64,000 nucleotides of DNA, taken from positions 124,001 to 188,000 of the forward strand of contig NZ_AUCV01000008.1 of assembly GCF_000429945.1 (NCBI RefSeq). Reading direction: 5' to 3'. The translations under genes and the position numbers were made by a program. This document shows positions 18,907 to 28,455 of this stretch, piece by piece. This DNA comes from Desulfogranum japonicum DSM 18378. Lineage in GTDB: Bacteria > Desulfobacterota > Desulfobulbia > Desulfobulbales > Desulfobulbaceae. How positions within the stretch are numbered: the stretch's first letter is position 1; every line of letters starts with the position of its first letter. The notes under the pieces are model-generated. The model did no database searches. It saw only the letters and a list, made by a program, of their open reading frames with translations, and had not been told where the DNA came from.

Positions 18907-19411
18907 ACTATTTCCTGTCAAAAAAGTGCGTAGCGTATTACCTGTGACTGTATTTGATTGGCGAATCGGAGTGTTCAAGTGCCCCTCAAGCTCGCAGCAT
19001 CAGTTTTGTTTCGACCAATTGCAGGACAGTAATTTTGCCGTGTATCCGAAGTCTATCTGCCGCAGAAAAAATCACCTGTGAGAAATGCGGGCCAAATCAA
19101 ATCATTCATAAAGGGTAGTGAAAAAAATACATTATCCACTACCTTAAAGCCAGTGTAGCCTGCGCTCTCTATTCAAGTCAATCACTATCACAGTATCGGT
19201 TTACAAGTGTATGGAGATGCGGTAGGATAAACAATTTATATATTTATATTGAACACCCAAAGAAATTTCAGCCTTTATGGCACTTGTTCCAGGTTGTGCT
19301 GTCAAAGAAAAAAACAGGTGCACGAGTGTCGGGCACACAAAAGACAGTTTCATCGCTAACCTGATGTCAGCCCGATGAATATTTTTCTCATGCAAGGAGT
19401 ACAGTGTATTT
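18907..19411. other. Intergenic region between divergent regulator and tatC
   Basis: About 500 bases with no convincing gene. GGTAGTG (19114-19120) and CACTACC (19137-19143) form a small spaced inverted repeat that could be an operator. The only well-placed signal is AAGGAG at 19394-19399, the likely ribosome site for tatC. Confidence 0.4.
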
Positions 19412-20175
19412 GTGAGTGATCAAGAAAATTTTAATAAGCAAACCTTGAGCGAGCATTTAACCGATCTCAGGTCATGCCTTGTAATTTCCCTTCTTGCTGT
19501 CATTGTTGGGTTTGGTGCAGCCTATGGAGTTATTCATCCCATTGCAGAATGGTTTTTCGCTCCTTTAATAAAGGTGTTACCTGAAACTAAGTCTTTGATT
19601 TTTATTTCCTACCAGGAAGGGTTTTTTTTTATCTGAAGCTCGCCCTTGTCTGCGGCGTTTTTCTCGCCTGTCCGATTATCTTCTATCAAATATGGAAATT
19701 TATTGCTCCAGGGCTCTATGAGCATGAAAAACGGATAGTATTGCCTTTCACCGTCATCTCAACAACATGTTTTGTCGGTGGAGCGGCTTTTTGTTATTTT
19801 GTGGTTTTAACCCCTGCATTCCGTTTTCTGCTAGGCTACTCCAATGATTTTCTGGAACCCATGCCTGCAGTGAGTGAATACTTTTCTCTTGCCTTGCGAT
19901 TATTACTTGCCTTTGGGGTAGTTTTTGAGTTACCTGTTTTTATGGTTTTTCTTGCTAAAATTGGTGTTGTGAACAAACAATTTTTGCAGAAAAATCGTAG
20001 GTATGCTTTACTCATTGCCTTTATCGTTGCAGCAATTCTGACCCCCACACCCGATGTGGTCAATCAGTGTCTCATGGCTGGCCCCCTAATTATTTTGTAC
20101 GAAGTAAGTATTGTGGCGGTGTCATTTTTTGCACGCAAGCCGTTTCTTGGTTTTTCAGAGCAACAAGAAGAGTAA
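19412..20175 (+). pseudogene. tatC: Sec-independent translocase TatC, frameshifted in a run of nine T
   Basis: TatC is the twin-arginine signal receptor in the inner membrane. The first part (GTG at 19412, 74 codons) has LSEHLTDLRSCLVISLL and ends after EGFFFI. The sequence then continues in the +2 frame: YLKLALVCGVFLACPIIFYQ, then IAPGLYEHEKR and the remaining spans to 20175. Both parts align with the normal TatC order, for example F-F-x-Y-L-K-L and FIAPGLYxHE. The break is at 19622-19630, a run of nine T; ten T would restore one frame. This may be a sequencing error, a real mutation, or slippage by polymerase or ribosome. The FeS/MoCo enzyme at 39541 has a twin-arginine signal and would need a working Tat system. 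Confidence 0.85.
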
Positions 20176-20278
20176 TTTCAGGCTAATATCTTGATGTGCC
20201 TGGATCACTCCGCACAACAAAATGACGTTGGTCTCTACCAGCGCAAATGCCGAATTCTTGCCTTCAGGGAGGGTTAGT

Positions 20279-21559
20279 ATGTCCTATTATGCCGACTTTG
20301 AAAAAGCACTCGAAATTGGACGTCCACCAAACATTGTAGAGCTTTTTCCACATTCCAGAGCACTTCTGGTAAGCGGAAAGGTTATTGATCGAGCCATGAT
20401 TGCAAAGGGTAAGGCCATGACCATTGCTGCTAACGGTCGTAGCCACCTGATAATCCGTGGAGCATTGAAAGCAGCACAGAGAGCCCGCTCCGCCATAATC
20501 ATCGAGATTGCCCGTTCCGAAGGAGGTGCCGCAGCATATTGCGGGGTTAACTACTGGAATATAGCACGCCAGGTCGACGCCCTGTGTAATCAGCTCGGCA
20601 TCACGGTTCCTGTGGCTATTCATGCCGACCATTATGGTATAAAAAGCATGGACGACATTCCTTTTGCACAACAGGAGATACCTTCTGTGATAGATGCGGG
20701 AATAACATCAATAGCTATTGATGCTTCCCATATGCCTGATGACCAGAATCTGCTGGCGAGTATAGAACTGGCTAAACAGGTACCAGCCTGGGCTGGATTT
20801 GAAACTGAGGTGGGTGAAATAAAAGGAACCCAGGGGCTTTCATCAAGCGAGGAGGCTCTTTTTCTCATTCAGGGACTTAATGCCCATGATGTTTTTCCGG
20901 ATTGGATTGCGCTGAATAATGGAACAACCCATGGAATTGAAGCATCTGCACAAGGCATTCAGGTTGAATTGACAGCAGAGATTCATAAGGCGTTGGAAAG
21001 GTATGGCGTATCAGGGGCCCAGCATGGAACTTCAGGAAATAATTCCGACAGGTTACGGGCCATCGCCGGAATGACTAATTCAACAAAAGCCAATGTAGCT
21101 ACGGCATTGCAGATGATTTCCTGGGGCCTGGTTGTTAATGATTATGGCAATGCTTCTATGGATGCTGACGGCAATTTTATAAAGGTGAAAGGTGAAGGCG
21201 TCAGTGAAGAGCTGTGGCAGGAGATGCGTGCTTATGCGGATGCACAGGGGTGGAAGAAAGGTGATTATAAAAAGTTGAACCTGGCGTTTGAAAATAAAAT
21301 TTTAGGTCAGCCTCGATCCATTCGGGAACGTATGGCGAGAAGGGTAGAAGATTTTGTCTACACTTTATTGACAGAGGTGTTTAACGCAGGTGACACTGCC
21401 CACTATGGTGTTGAATGTATTCTTGATGCCGGCAGTTATGATGTTGGGCCTAAAGTTGGTCGTATTGAGTCTATTGATGAGTGGACTCCTGAAAAAATAC
21501 AGACAAAGGCTGCTGCCTTGGATACTGATAAAGGGCCGGAAGGGGATTTTGACGATTGA
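20279..21559 (+). CDS. Class II fructose-bisphosphate aldolase family protein
   Basis: A zinc-dependent aldolase-fold protein of 426 residues, longer than E. coli FbaA. The start at 20279 (MSYYADFEKAL) follows GGAGGG; the longer frame from 20222 has no ribosome site. The family metal site AIHADHYG is present near residue 125, with FETEVGEIKG in the middle and the phosphate-binding loop GAQHGTSGNNSDRL near residue 260. It probably splits fructose 1,6-bisphosphate or a related sugar phosphate. An acidic tail (TDKGPEGDFDD) is unusual. The D1 palindrome follows the gene. Confidence 0.8.
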   Translation: MSYYADFEKALEIGRPPNIVELFPHSRALLVSGKVIDRAMIAKGKAMTIAANGRSHLIIRGALKAAQRARSAIIIEIARSEGGAAAYCGVNYWNIARQVDALCNQLGITVPVAIHADHYGIKSMDDIPFAQQEIPSVIDAGITSIAIDASHMPDDQNLLASIELAKQVPAWAGFETEVGEIKGTQGLSSSEEALFLIQGLNAHDVFPDWIALNNGTTHGIEASAQGIQVELTAEIHKALERYGVSGAQHGTSGNNSDRLRAIAGMTNSTKANVATALQMISWGLVVNDYGNASMDADGNFIKVKGEGVSEELWQEMRAYADAQGWKKGDYKKLNLAFENKILGQPRSIRERMARRVEDFVYTLLTEVFNAGDTAHYGVECILDAGSYDVGPKVGRIESIDEWTPEKIQTKAAALDTDKGPEGDFDD

Positions 21560-21715
21560 TTAATCATTTTTTCCGGTTTTGCACAGGAGCGCTTCTGGTG
21601 TGGGTACTGGTTTTGTGTACCTTCTCCAGAATCGCTTTTAACGCTGTTGACCTGAATTTGTACTGTTTAACTGAATTATTGATAAATACATAGCATAGTC
21701 TGGATAGTTCCTGGT

Positions 21716-21820
21716 AACTGATCACAGTGCATTTGATCTTTCCGCGATAGCCCGGCTTACGTATGCCCAATACGCTGCGTCAGCTTGGTTGCGAAAATCT
21801 CAAACACCCTGTAATCAGTT
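21716..21820. repeat. Imperfect palindromic repeat D1 (about 105 bp)
   Basis: The ends AACTGATCACAGTG and CACCCTGTAATCAGTT are inverted copies with two mismatches, and the complementarity continues inward. The element shares the exact blocks TGATCTTTCCGCGAT and GGCTTACGTATG with D2 at 60186-60292. It lies 156 bases after the aldolase stop and ends 41 bases before the epimerase. The 302-bp gap between the two genes has no other feature that I can see. Confidence 0.75.
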
Positions 21821-21861
21821 GCACATACAGGGAGTTGAGATAAAGGCTTGTTGAGAAATAC

Positions 21862-22872
21862 ATGAAAACTATTTTAATCACCGGTGCTGCCGGATTTATT
21901 GGTCACGCTTTAGCAAAACGTCTGTTGGAGCAGGGGAGAAGAGTCGTAGGGCTTGATAATTTAAATGACTATTATGACCCCCAATTGAAAAGGGATCGCC
22001 TGGCTGAACTGACGGTGAATCCTTTATTCAGCCATGTCAATTTTGATATGGCTGATCGAGCCAGAATGGCAGAACTTTTTACAGAATATTCCTTTGACGG
22101 AGTCGTCAATCTGGCTGCACAGGCTGGTGTTCGGTATTCACTGATTAACCCTCATTCGTATGTCGATACGAATCTTGTTGGTTTTGTCAATATTCTGGAA
22201 GGCTGCAGACATGGCGGGGTAAAACATCTGGTGTATGCATCCTCAAGTTCAGTGTACGGTGCCAATACCAAAATGCCGTTTTCTGTGCACGACAATGTGG
22301 ATCATCCCGTCTCTCTGTACGCAGCCTCCAAAAAGGCCAATGAACTGATGGCGCATACATACAGCCACCTGTTTAATATTCCCACCACAGGGCTCCGTTT
22401 TTTTACTGTCTATGGCCCATGGGGCCGCCCCGATATGGCTTTGTTTCTCTTTACCAGGGCAATGATTGCCGGAGAGCCGATCAATATTTTTAATCATGGA
22501 AATATGGAACGGGATTTCACCTATATCGATGACATCGTGGAAGGGGTAGTTCGCGTGATTGATCATGTTCCTGAGCCTAATCCGAATTGGCAGGGAGACA
22601 GTCCGGATCCGGGAACCAGCTATTGTCCTTGGCGAGTCTTTAACATAGGCAACAACAACAAAGAAAAACTCATGCGTTATGTGGAGGTGCTGGAAAACTG
22701 TCTTGGCATTGAGGCAAAGAAAAATTTTCTTCCGATGCAGGATGGAGATGTCCCGGCTACCTATGCCAATGTAGATGATCTTATTCGTGAAGTGGGTTTT
22801 AAACCGCAAACAACCATTGAGGAAGGTGTACAACGGTTTGTGGATTGGTATCGTGCATATTACAGGATATGA
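21862..22872 (+). CDS. NAD-dependent sugar epimerase, UDP-glucuronate 4-epimerase-like
   Basis: An extended short-chain dehydrogenase of 336 residues. The NAD site is ITGAAGFIGHALAKRLL at residues 5-21 and the catalytic pair is YAASKKANE near residue 153 with an upstream SSSSVYG. The segment LDNLNDYYDPQLKRDRL and the long insertion near residue 230 with PDPGTSYCPWRVFNIGN are typical of UDP-glucuronate 4-epimerases of capsule and LPS pathways. No other polysaccharide gene is near, so its product pathway is unknown. The gene follows the D1 palindrome directly. Confidence 0.88.
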   Translation: MKTILITGAAGFIGHALAKRLLEQGRRVVGLDNLNDYYDPQLKRDRLAELTVNPLFSHVNFDMADRARMAELFTEYSFDGVVNLAAQAGVRYSLINPHSYVDTNLVGFVNILEGCRHGGVKHLVYASSSSVYGANTKMPFSVHDNVDHPVSLYAASKKANELMAHTYSHLFNIPTTGLRFFTVYGPWGRPDMALFLFTRAMIAGEPINIFNHGNMERDFTYIDDIVEGVVRVIDHVPEPNPNWQGDSPDPGTSYCPWRVFNIGNNNKEKLMRYVEVLENCLGIEAKKNFLPMQDGDVPATYANVDDLIREVGFKPQTTIEEGVQRFVDWYRAYYRI

Positions 22873-23071
22873 AGAGCTGGCAGAGATAGTCGAACATAGA
22901 ATTCACTGTAGATACCGCCGTGTTCGGCTGTCCTTGCATCTCATCTGTGATCGTTTGGCAGGGTGAAGATGCAATGCGGCAGTGTCTTGGTTCATTTAAC
23001 CTGCCTCTGATACTATAATAGCTGAGCAGTGGTAACTTGCAGTTATTAAAACTGCTCTTGAGTTTGCTGTT

Positions 23072-23480
23072 TTATACGAAACACATCCGGTTTCCAGTTT
23101 TCTCGGCTTCCTGCATAGCAGCGCCAGTGCTATTTTTATCTTCACGGGCCTGAGTTAAAAGTTCGCCAACTGCATTTTCCGTGGCTACGTTTCTATTCTG
23201 AATGGTAAGGAATCTGTGAGTTCCTTGGGTAGGACTGTTTCCCGGACAACACCTACTACTGTCCCTGGAGAAAGGCCCTTGCTGTGCAGTTTTTTTCTGA
23301 TAAGTAACCCTGGCTGGTCACTGGCAAAAGGATTTGAAAACAGTATGGAATCCATGGCGATGATGTCCCGGCTGACGGAAACTCTCCATCCACATCACCG
23401 CTATTAAGGACAGCTTTTGCACGTGCAAGGGGGAAAGACCAGCTCGCCGACATACCCTTTAATGGTAAGTCGGCTGCCTA
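23072..23480 (-). pseudogene. Decayed solute-binding protein (SBP_bac_3-like), multiple frameshifts
   Basis: The 819-bp gap from 22873 to 23691 has no intact gene. On the reverse strand three short frames seem to continue one another. The first, near 23425, has FPLARAKAVLNSGDVDGEFP, like the xxRAxxxLxxGxVDG block of periplasmic amino-acid-binding proteins. The next (23355-23185) has SDQPGLLIRKKLHSKGL and GTVVGVVRETVLP, like the inter-lobe region of that family. The last ends at 23072. A stop codon and shifts break the frame. The family call rests on these short motifs only. The rest of the gap (22873-23071 and 23481-23691) shows nothing clear. Confidence 0.4.
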
Positions 23481-23691
23481 TGTGTATGATGCTTGTTTAA
23501 AGGTTTCTAAATGGGGCATTTCGTTTTGCGCTGCAATGGAATATGGCAATACCCATAGACTCAGAAGAGTGAAGTGGAAATTGCCTCGAATTCTCATTTG
23601 CATCATGCCAAGAGGCTTCTTCGAAGAAATGAAAGATATCGAACTGTCTGACTGTGTTAATCGTACATCTTTGATGTGTCGAAGAAATTGC

Positions 23692-25605
23692 CTATTTTTT
23701 TGTTTCTGTAAACTCCAGGGCGGCTTTTATGATCCCTTTGGTATCTATACCTGAATTCTCCCATAAAACCTGTTGTGAGGCATGTTCGATGAACTGGTTT
23801 GGGTGGCCAAGGATTTTAAGGGGAATATTCAGCCCCTGTGTTACAAGCATCTGCATTACGGAGCTGCCAAATCCTCCCTGGATACAGTTATCTTCAATGG
23901 TGATAATTTTGCCTGTCTGCTGTGCCCAGTGAGTGAGTAAAGTTTCGTCAAGCGGTTTGATAAAACGTGGGTTAAGGACAGCTGCCCTAATACCAGATTG
24001 CTTGAGTTTTTCTGCCGCTTCAAGAGCAGGATAAACACGGTTTCCAACGGGAAGAAGTAAAAGATCCTCACCACTTTGCAGCACTTCGCCTGTGCCGTAT
24101 TCAAGTTCCCTCATATCTTTGTCGAGAGGAACGCCAACTCCATTGCCTCTGGGGTAACGAAGTACCACAGGGCCATTATGCCTACTGGCTGTATAGAGCA
24201 TATGTTGCAGTTCATTCTCATCTTTTGGAGCCATGATGGTGAGGTTTGGAATATACCCTAAAAAGGAAAGGTCAAATATACCATGATGGGTCGGGCCATC
24301 TGCCCCTACCACACCGCTTCTATCAAGGGCGATAACTACAGGCAGGTTTGGCAGACATACATCATGGATAAGCTGATCCAATGCTCTCTGCATAAAAGAT
24401 GAATAGACAGCAAAAAACGGTCGCATACCTTCCATAGCAAGGCCGGCAGCAAAGGTTACAGCATGTTGCTCGGCTATTCCCACATCAAAAAAACGATCTG
24501 GAAATTGTTCTGAAAATGCCTGGAGACCGGTACCTCCCGGCATGGCGGCTGTGATGGCAGAGATTGTTTTGTTTGATTGTGCTAGCTTGCATAAAGTACT
24601 TCCAAAAATCTTGGTGTATGAGGGCGGAGACGGAGAGGCAGGTTTTGCTTTGCCCGTCTGGATGTCAAAAGGACCAACACCATGATATGCACCGGGATTT
24701 TCTTCAGCAGGTTTGTATCCCTTACCCTTTTTTGTTATCACATGTATTAAAACCGGACGGTGCTCGTGGTCGCGTACGTTTCTCAGCGTTGTGATAAGTG
24801 CATCGAGGTCGTGACCTGGAATGGGACCTACATATTTGAATTTGAATGCTTCAAAAAGGATACCCGGGGTGAGGAAGACTTTCAGGCTCTCTTCACTCCT
24901 GCGAAGCACAGAAAGTATATTTTCCCCCACTGAGCTTAGGGCCATCAGGCGTTCTTCAATATGGTCTCGTAGCCGCCGGATGGTTTTACTGGTCATTTTT
25001 CTGCTGAGAAAGCTGGACATGGCACCGACATTCTCAGAAATCGACATCTCGTTGTCATTGAGAATGACAATGAGATTCTTGTCAAGGTCTCCGGCATGGT
25101 TCAGCGCTTCAAAAGCCATACCTGCGGTCATGGAACCGTCACCTATAATCGCTATGACCCTGCCGTCATCATCAAGTAGTTCTTTGGCGGTAGTCATCCC
25201 CAATCCGTAGGAAATCGAGGTCGAGCTATGTCCTGTCTCTACATGATCATAGATACTTTCAGAACGTTTTGGGAACCCGCTGACGCCACCTTGCTTACGT
25301 AGGGTATGAAATTGTTCCTTTCTACCGGTAAGCAGTTTGTGTGCGTATGCCTGGTGGCCCACATCCCAGATAAGTTTGTCTTCTGGAGTGTTGAACACGT
25401 AATGGAGTGCCATGGTCAATTCCACCACACCGAGACTGGGAGCCAAATGGCCACCATTTTCTGAAACGGTAGTGATTATTGTTTCACGCAATTCCCTGGC
25501 CAGGGTTAAAAGTTCTCTGTAATTCAGCTTACGCAGGTCATCCGGTGAATGGATATCTTCAAGCACTTTGCCCTGCTGATTCAGCTGGGGGTCCATCAAT
25601 AACAT
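23692..25605 (-). CDS. dxs: 1-deoxy-D-xylulose-5-phosphate synthase
   Basis: The first enzyme of the MEP isoprenoid pathway; it joins pyruvate and glyceraldehyde 3-phosphate using thiamine diphosphate. The 637 residues are full length. The N-terminal domain has SENGGHLAPSLGVVELT, the TPP motif GDGSMTAGMAFEALN and the downstream NDN. The transketolase-like middle domain has GIAEQHAVTFAAGLA and DRSGVVGADGPTHHG; a C-terminal domain ends the protein. The start ATG at 25605 lies one base after the ispA stop, so dxs is translated with ispA and xseB. This places two steps of isoprenoid supply in one operon. Confidence 0.97.
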   Translation of the reverse strand: MLLMDPQLNQQGKVLEDIHSPDDLRKLNYRELLTLARELRETIITTVSENGGHLAPSLGVVELTMALHYVFNTPEDKLIWDVGHQAYAHKLLTGRKEQFHTLRKQGGVSGFPKRSESIYDHVETGHSSTSISYGLGMTTAKELLDDDGRVIAIIGDGSMTAGMAFEALNHAGDLDKNLIVILNDNEMSISENVGAMSSFLSRKMTSKTIRRLRDHIEERLMALSSVGENILSVLRRSEESLKVFLTPGILFEAFKFKYVGPIPGHDLDALITTLRNVRDHEHRPVLIHVITKKGKGYKPAEENPGAYHGVGPFDIQTGKAKPASPSPPSYTKIFGSTLCKLAQSNKTISAITAAMPGGTGLQAFSEQFPDRFFDVGIAEQHAVTFAAGLAMEGMRPFFAVYSSFMQRALDQLIHDVCLPNLPVVIALDRSGVVGADGPTHHGIFDLSFLGYIPNLTIMAPKDENELQHMLYTASRHNGPVVLRYPRGNGVGVPLDKDMRELEYGTGEVLQSGEDLLLLPVGNRVYPALEAAEKLKQSGIRAAVLNPRFIKPLDETLLTHWAQQTGKIITIEDNCIQGGFGSSVMQMLVTQGLNIPLKILGHPNQFIEHASQQVLWENSGIDTKGIIKAALEFTETKK

Positions 25606-25606
25606 G

Positions 25607-26512
25607 TCAATTCTTCCGTTCTATAATGTATACTGCCAAAGCCCGGAGTGGCTCAGCAAAGTGATTAAAAGGAGCTAACGCAGCAAGCGCAGCTTCCACA
25701 GCTTCCTGGGCCATGGCTCTAGATCGCTCTAACCCAAACAGCGATGGATACGTTACTTTATGCGCTGAAAGGTCACTTCCAACCGGTTTGCCCAATTCTT
25801 CGGTGGTTGATTCTATATCAAGGAGGTCATCCGCAATTTGGAAAGCAAGGCCTATGTTGTCTCCATAGGTTGCCAGGGCCTCTATTTGTGCAGGTGTTGC
25901 TCCTGCAACCAGTGCACCGCTACGGACCGAAGCGGTAATCAGTGCCCCTGTTTTGCTCTTGTGCATGGTCTGTAGCGCTTCGTAGGGAATATTTTTTCCC
26001 TCGTTGCTGATGTCAAGAGCCTGGCCGCCTACCATACCCATGGAACCTGCTGCTTTGGCTATAACCTGGATGATTTGCATTTGCGCCACCGGGGGGATAG
26101 CAACAGTATCGTTTCGGCTTAATAGATCAAAGGCAAAGGTGAGCAATCCGTCTCCGGCCAATATTGCTTGTGCTTCACCATAAACCACATGGTTTGTAGG
26201 CTTTCCCCGACGCAGATCGTCGTTATCCATGGCTGGCAGGTCGTCATGAATGAGCGAATACGTGTGAATGCACTCAAGAGCGCAAGCTATGGGTAACGCG
26301 GTCTGGTCAACCTTTTCATTTTGCGCCACGGATTCAGCTGCAGCAAGGCATAAAATCGGTCGTATCCGTTTTCCTCCCACAAAGAGGCTGTAACGCATTG
26401 CTTCTATGTGTTCAGCAAATGGACCTTCAGCCTGCAGCATAAGGGTGCCGAGAGCCTTTTCAACAACAGATTTTTTTTCTTTAAGATATGTTTTAATCAC
26501 CTGCGTCCTCAT
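25607..26512 (-). CDS. ispA: Polyprenyl (farnesyl) diphosphate synthase
   Basis: A trans-prenyltransferase that condenses IPP with DMAPP/GPP. The first Asp-rich motif is DDLPAMDNDDLRRG and the second is DDLLDIE; both are intact. GGKRIRPILCLAA precedes the first motif as usual. I choose ATG 26512 (MRTQVIKTYLKEKK); the frame runs to 26623 but that extension lies inside xseB and has no family match. The chosen start overlaps xseB by 20 bases, which implies translational coupling. Product length (C15 or longer) is not certain from sequence alone. Confidence 0.95.
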   Translation of the reverse strand: MRTQVIKTYLKEKKSVVEKALGTLMLQAEGPFAEHIEAMRYSLFVGGKRIRPILCLAAAESVAQNEKVDQTALPIACALECIHTYSLIHDDLPAMDNDDLRRGKPTNHVVYGEAQAILAGDGLLTFAFDLLSRNDTVAIPPVAQMQIIQVIAKAAGSMGMVGGQALDISNEGKNIPYEALQTMHKSKTGALITASVRSGALVAGATPAQIEALATYGDNIGLAFQIADDLLDIESTTEELGKPVGSDLSAHKVTYPSLFGLERSRAMAQEAVEAALAALAPFNHFAEPLRALAVYIIERKN

Positions 26513-26723
26513 CAAAGGGGGTAGTCGTGCAGGTCCCGTCTTTACGAAGCAGGAGGTCCACTCTGTTTTTGGCTTCTTCCAGTTTGCCACTGCAGAATTG
26601 AACCAACTGGATACCTTCATCAAATTTTTTGAGACTCGATTCTAAAGGGAGATCACCGGCTTCCAGCTCAGTTGCTATCTGCTCCAGTTTGGCGAGTGCG
26701 CTTTCAAAGTTCTTTTTGGCCAT
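26493..26723 (-). CDS. xseB: Exodeoxyribonuclease VII small subunit
   Basis: A 76-residue helical subunit of ExoVII, a single-strand DNA exonuclease that acts in repair and mutation avoidance. The body has FESALAKLEQIATELEAGDL, then LESSLKKFDEGIQLVQFCSG, the two conserved helices of XseB. The Cys-containing tail with CTTTPFDEDAGD is longer than usual and overlaps ispA. It is first in the xseB-ispA-dxs operon, an order widely seen in bacteria. The large subunit xseA is not in the window. The gene diverges from xerC, 115 bases away. Confidence 0.95.
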   Translation of the reverse strand: MAKKNFESALAKLEQIATELEAGDLPLESSLKKFDEGIQLVQFCSGKLEEAKNRVDLLLRKDGTCTTTPFDEDAGD

Positions 26724-26838
26724 TGTCTGTTAACTCTGTTTTTCCATGGCTTGAGTATATTATCTTGCTCTCCATAAGACAGAAAGGTAATTGTATAATG
26801 TAAACATATTAGTCTTTGGTTTCAATAGCTGTTTCATT

Positions 26839-27750
26839 ATGATCGAAAACATTGAACAATTCATTGTCTGGTTGAAGGTTGAAAAGGGGTACTCTCCGCA
26901 TACCATTGCCGGGTATTCAGCTGATGTTCGTGAGCTTTTCACCTACTGTGGTGAACCGGAAAACGTGGAGACAATCAATGCTGACCAGATATCCGGGTTT
27001 GTAGCCTCCTTGTACGGGCAGAATTCCAGCACTACCATTGCCAGGAAGCTTTCATCGTTGAGAACGTTTTTTCGTTACCTGCTGCGCTGTGGCATTGTCA
27101 GCCGGGATCCTCTTGCTTCCATAGGAAATCCACGTTTGGCCCAATACGTTCCTGGATTTCTTACTGTTGATGAAGTTTTTGCTCTACTCGATGCTCCTGA
27201 CGAACGGGAGAGTTTCGTGCATCGTAACAGGGCCATCATGGAAATACTCTATTCCACCGGCATGCGTGTATCAGAATTAGTTGGCAGTAACCTCAGCGAT
27301 TATGATGTCAACGCTGAAATGGTTCGTGTTCGAGGCAAAGGTAACAAGGAGCGGATCATCCCTTTTGGGAAAGCCGCGGTCGAAGCCATTGCTGCCTACA
27401 TGCGTGAAAGAGAGCAGATACGCCTTGACCGTATAAGCAAATGCAAAAATGTCGACGGAGAGGCCATGTTTCTGAATGCCAGAGGCGGGCGGCTCACCGT
27501 TCGGAGTGTTGAACGTTTTGTCAAAAAATATGGAGAACAGGCTGGAATAGTCACCGTGGTGACCCCGCATGCCTTACGTCACTCTTTTGCCACCCATTTG
27601 TTGGAAATGGGAGCGGATTTGCGTACAGTTCAAGAACTGTTAGGGCATGTGAGCCTTTCCACCACTCAAAAATACACCCATGTCGATGTGGAACACCTCA
27701 GTCGAGTGTATGATCAAGCCCACCCTCAGGCTCAGAAAGATGGAAATTGA
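26839..27750 (+). CDS. xerC: Tyrosine recombinase XerC/XerD
   Basis: A site-specific recombinase that resolves chromosome dimers at dif. The start ATG at 26839 (MIENIEQFIVWLKVEKGYSP) gives 303 residues with the standard N-terminal SAM-like domain; the frame extends upstream to 26791 without support. The catalytic set is visible: Arg in TGMRVSELVG, Lys in RGKGNKERIIP, HALRHSFATHLL, the GHVSLSTT His and Tyr in KYTHV. Position next to hslV-hslU, as in many bacteria, favours XerC over XerD, but I cannot exclude XerD. TATAAT at 26794-26799 may be its -10 box. Confidence 0.92.
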   Translation: MIENIEQFIVWLKVEKGYSPHTIAGYSADVRELFTYCGEPENVETINADQISGFVASLYGQNSSTTIARKLSSLRTFFRYLLRCGIVSRDPLASIGNPRLAQYVPGFLTVDEVFALLDAPDERESFVHRNRAIMEILYSTGMRVSELVGSNLSDYDVNAEMVRVRGKGNKERIIPFGKAAVEAIAAYMREREQIRLDRISKCKNVDGEAMFLNARGGRLTVRSVERFVKKYGEQAGIVTVVTPHALRHSFATHLLEMGADLRTVQELLGHVSLSTTQKYTHVDVEHLSRVYDQAHPQAQKDGN

Positions 27751-27906
27751 ACATAGGTCTCTATGTATTTTAGCTGTATGTATGCGTTATTTTGAGTCTG
27801 GTCTGCGCGGGTTATTACACAGGCAGCATTGACCTGGATGAAACCAATGGTTAACGTCATCCTCCATTGGACTTCAATTTTCTTTTATATATTACTCTAG
27901 AGATTC

Positions 27907-28455
27907 ATGAAAAAAATTCGATCTACAACAATACTGGCTTTGCGCCATAAGGGTGAAGTAGTGGTTGCAGGTGACGGCCAGGTCAGTTTGGGGCCAACGG
28001 TGATCAAGCATCAGGCACGTAAGGTGAGAAGACTGTACCACGATAAGGTTATTACCGGTTTTGCCGGCTCAACAGCTGACGCTTTCACTCTCTATGATAG
28101 ATTAGAGGGCAAACTGGAGCAGTTTAATGGCAATCTTATGCGTGCTGCGGTGGAACTGGCCAAGGACTGGCGCACAGATAAAATGCTGCGAAGGCTCGAG
28201 GCCATGCTCATAGCAGTTGACAGTAAGTATTCGTTATTATTGTCAGGTACTGGTGATGTCATTGAATCGGATAACGGTATATTGGCCATCGGTTCAGGTG
28301 GACCTTATGCCCAGGCAGCAGCCACCGCCCTGGTAGAAAACTGTGATCTCAGCGGGTCGGAAATCGCTCGAAAATCACTGGAAATCGCGGGATCTATCTG
28401 TGTCTACACAAACTCAAATATCATTGTCGAAACCACCAACGATGAACGTAATTAA
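27907..28455 (+). CDS. hslV: ATP-dependent protease proteolytic subunit HslV, with short propeptide
   Basis: The proteasome-like threonine peptidase that works with HslU. The mature enzyme should begin with Thr-Thr, as in E. coli (MTTIV...). Here the aligned Thr7-Thr8 comes after MKKIRS, so a six-residue leader must be removed to expose the catalytic Thr7. [45 protein letters not shown] and the sodium-site [12 protein letters not shown] are all present. It overlaps hslU by 14 bases. The spacer before the gene holds no obvious regulator site. Confidence 0.96.
   Translation: MKKIRSTTILALRHKGEVVVAGDGQVSLGPTVIKHQARKVRRLYHDKVITGFAGSTADAFTLYDRLEGKLEQFNGNLMRAAVELAKDWRTDKMLRRLEAMLIAVDSKYSLLLSGTGDVIESDNGILAIGSGGPYAQAAATALVENCDLSGSEIARKSLEIAGSICVYTNSNIIVETTNDERN

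Noticed and set aside
22249-22833. Reverse frame of 194 codons
   Set aside because: Antisense to the epimerase gene; no recognisable motifs.
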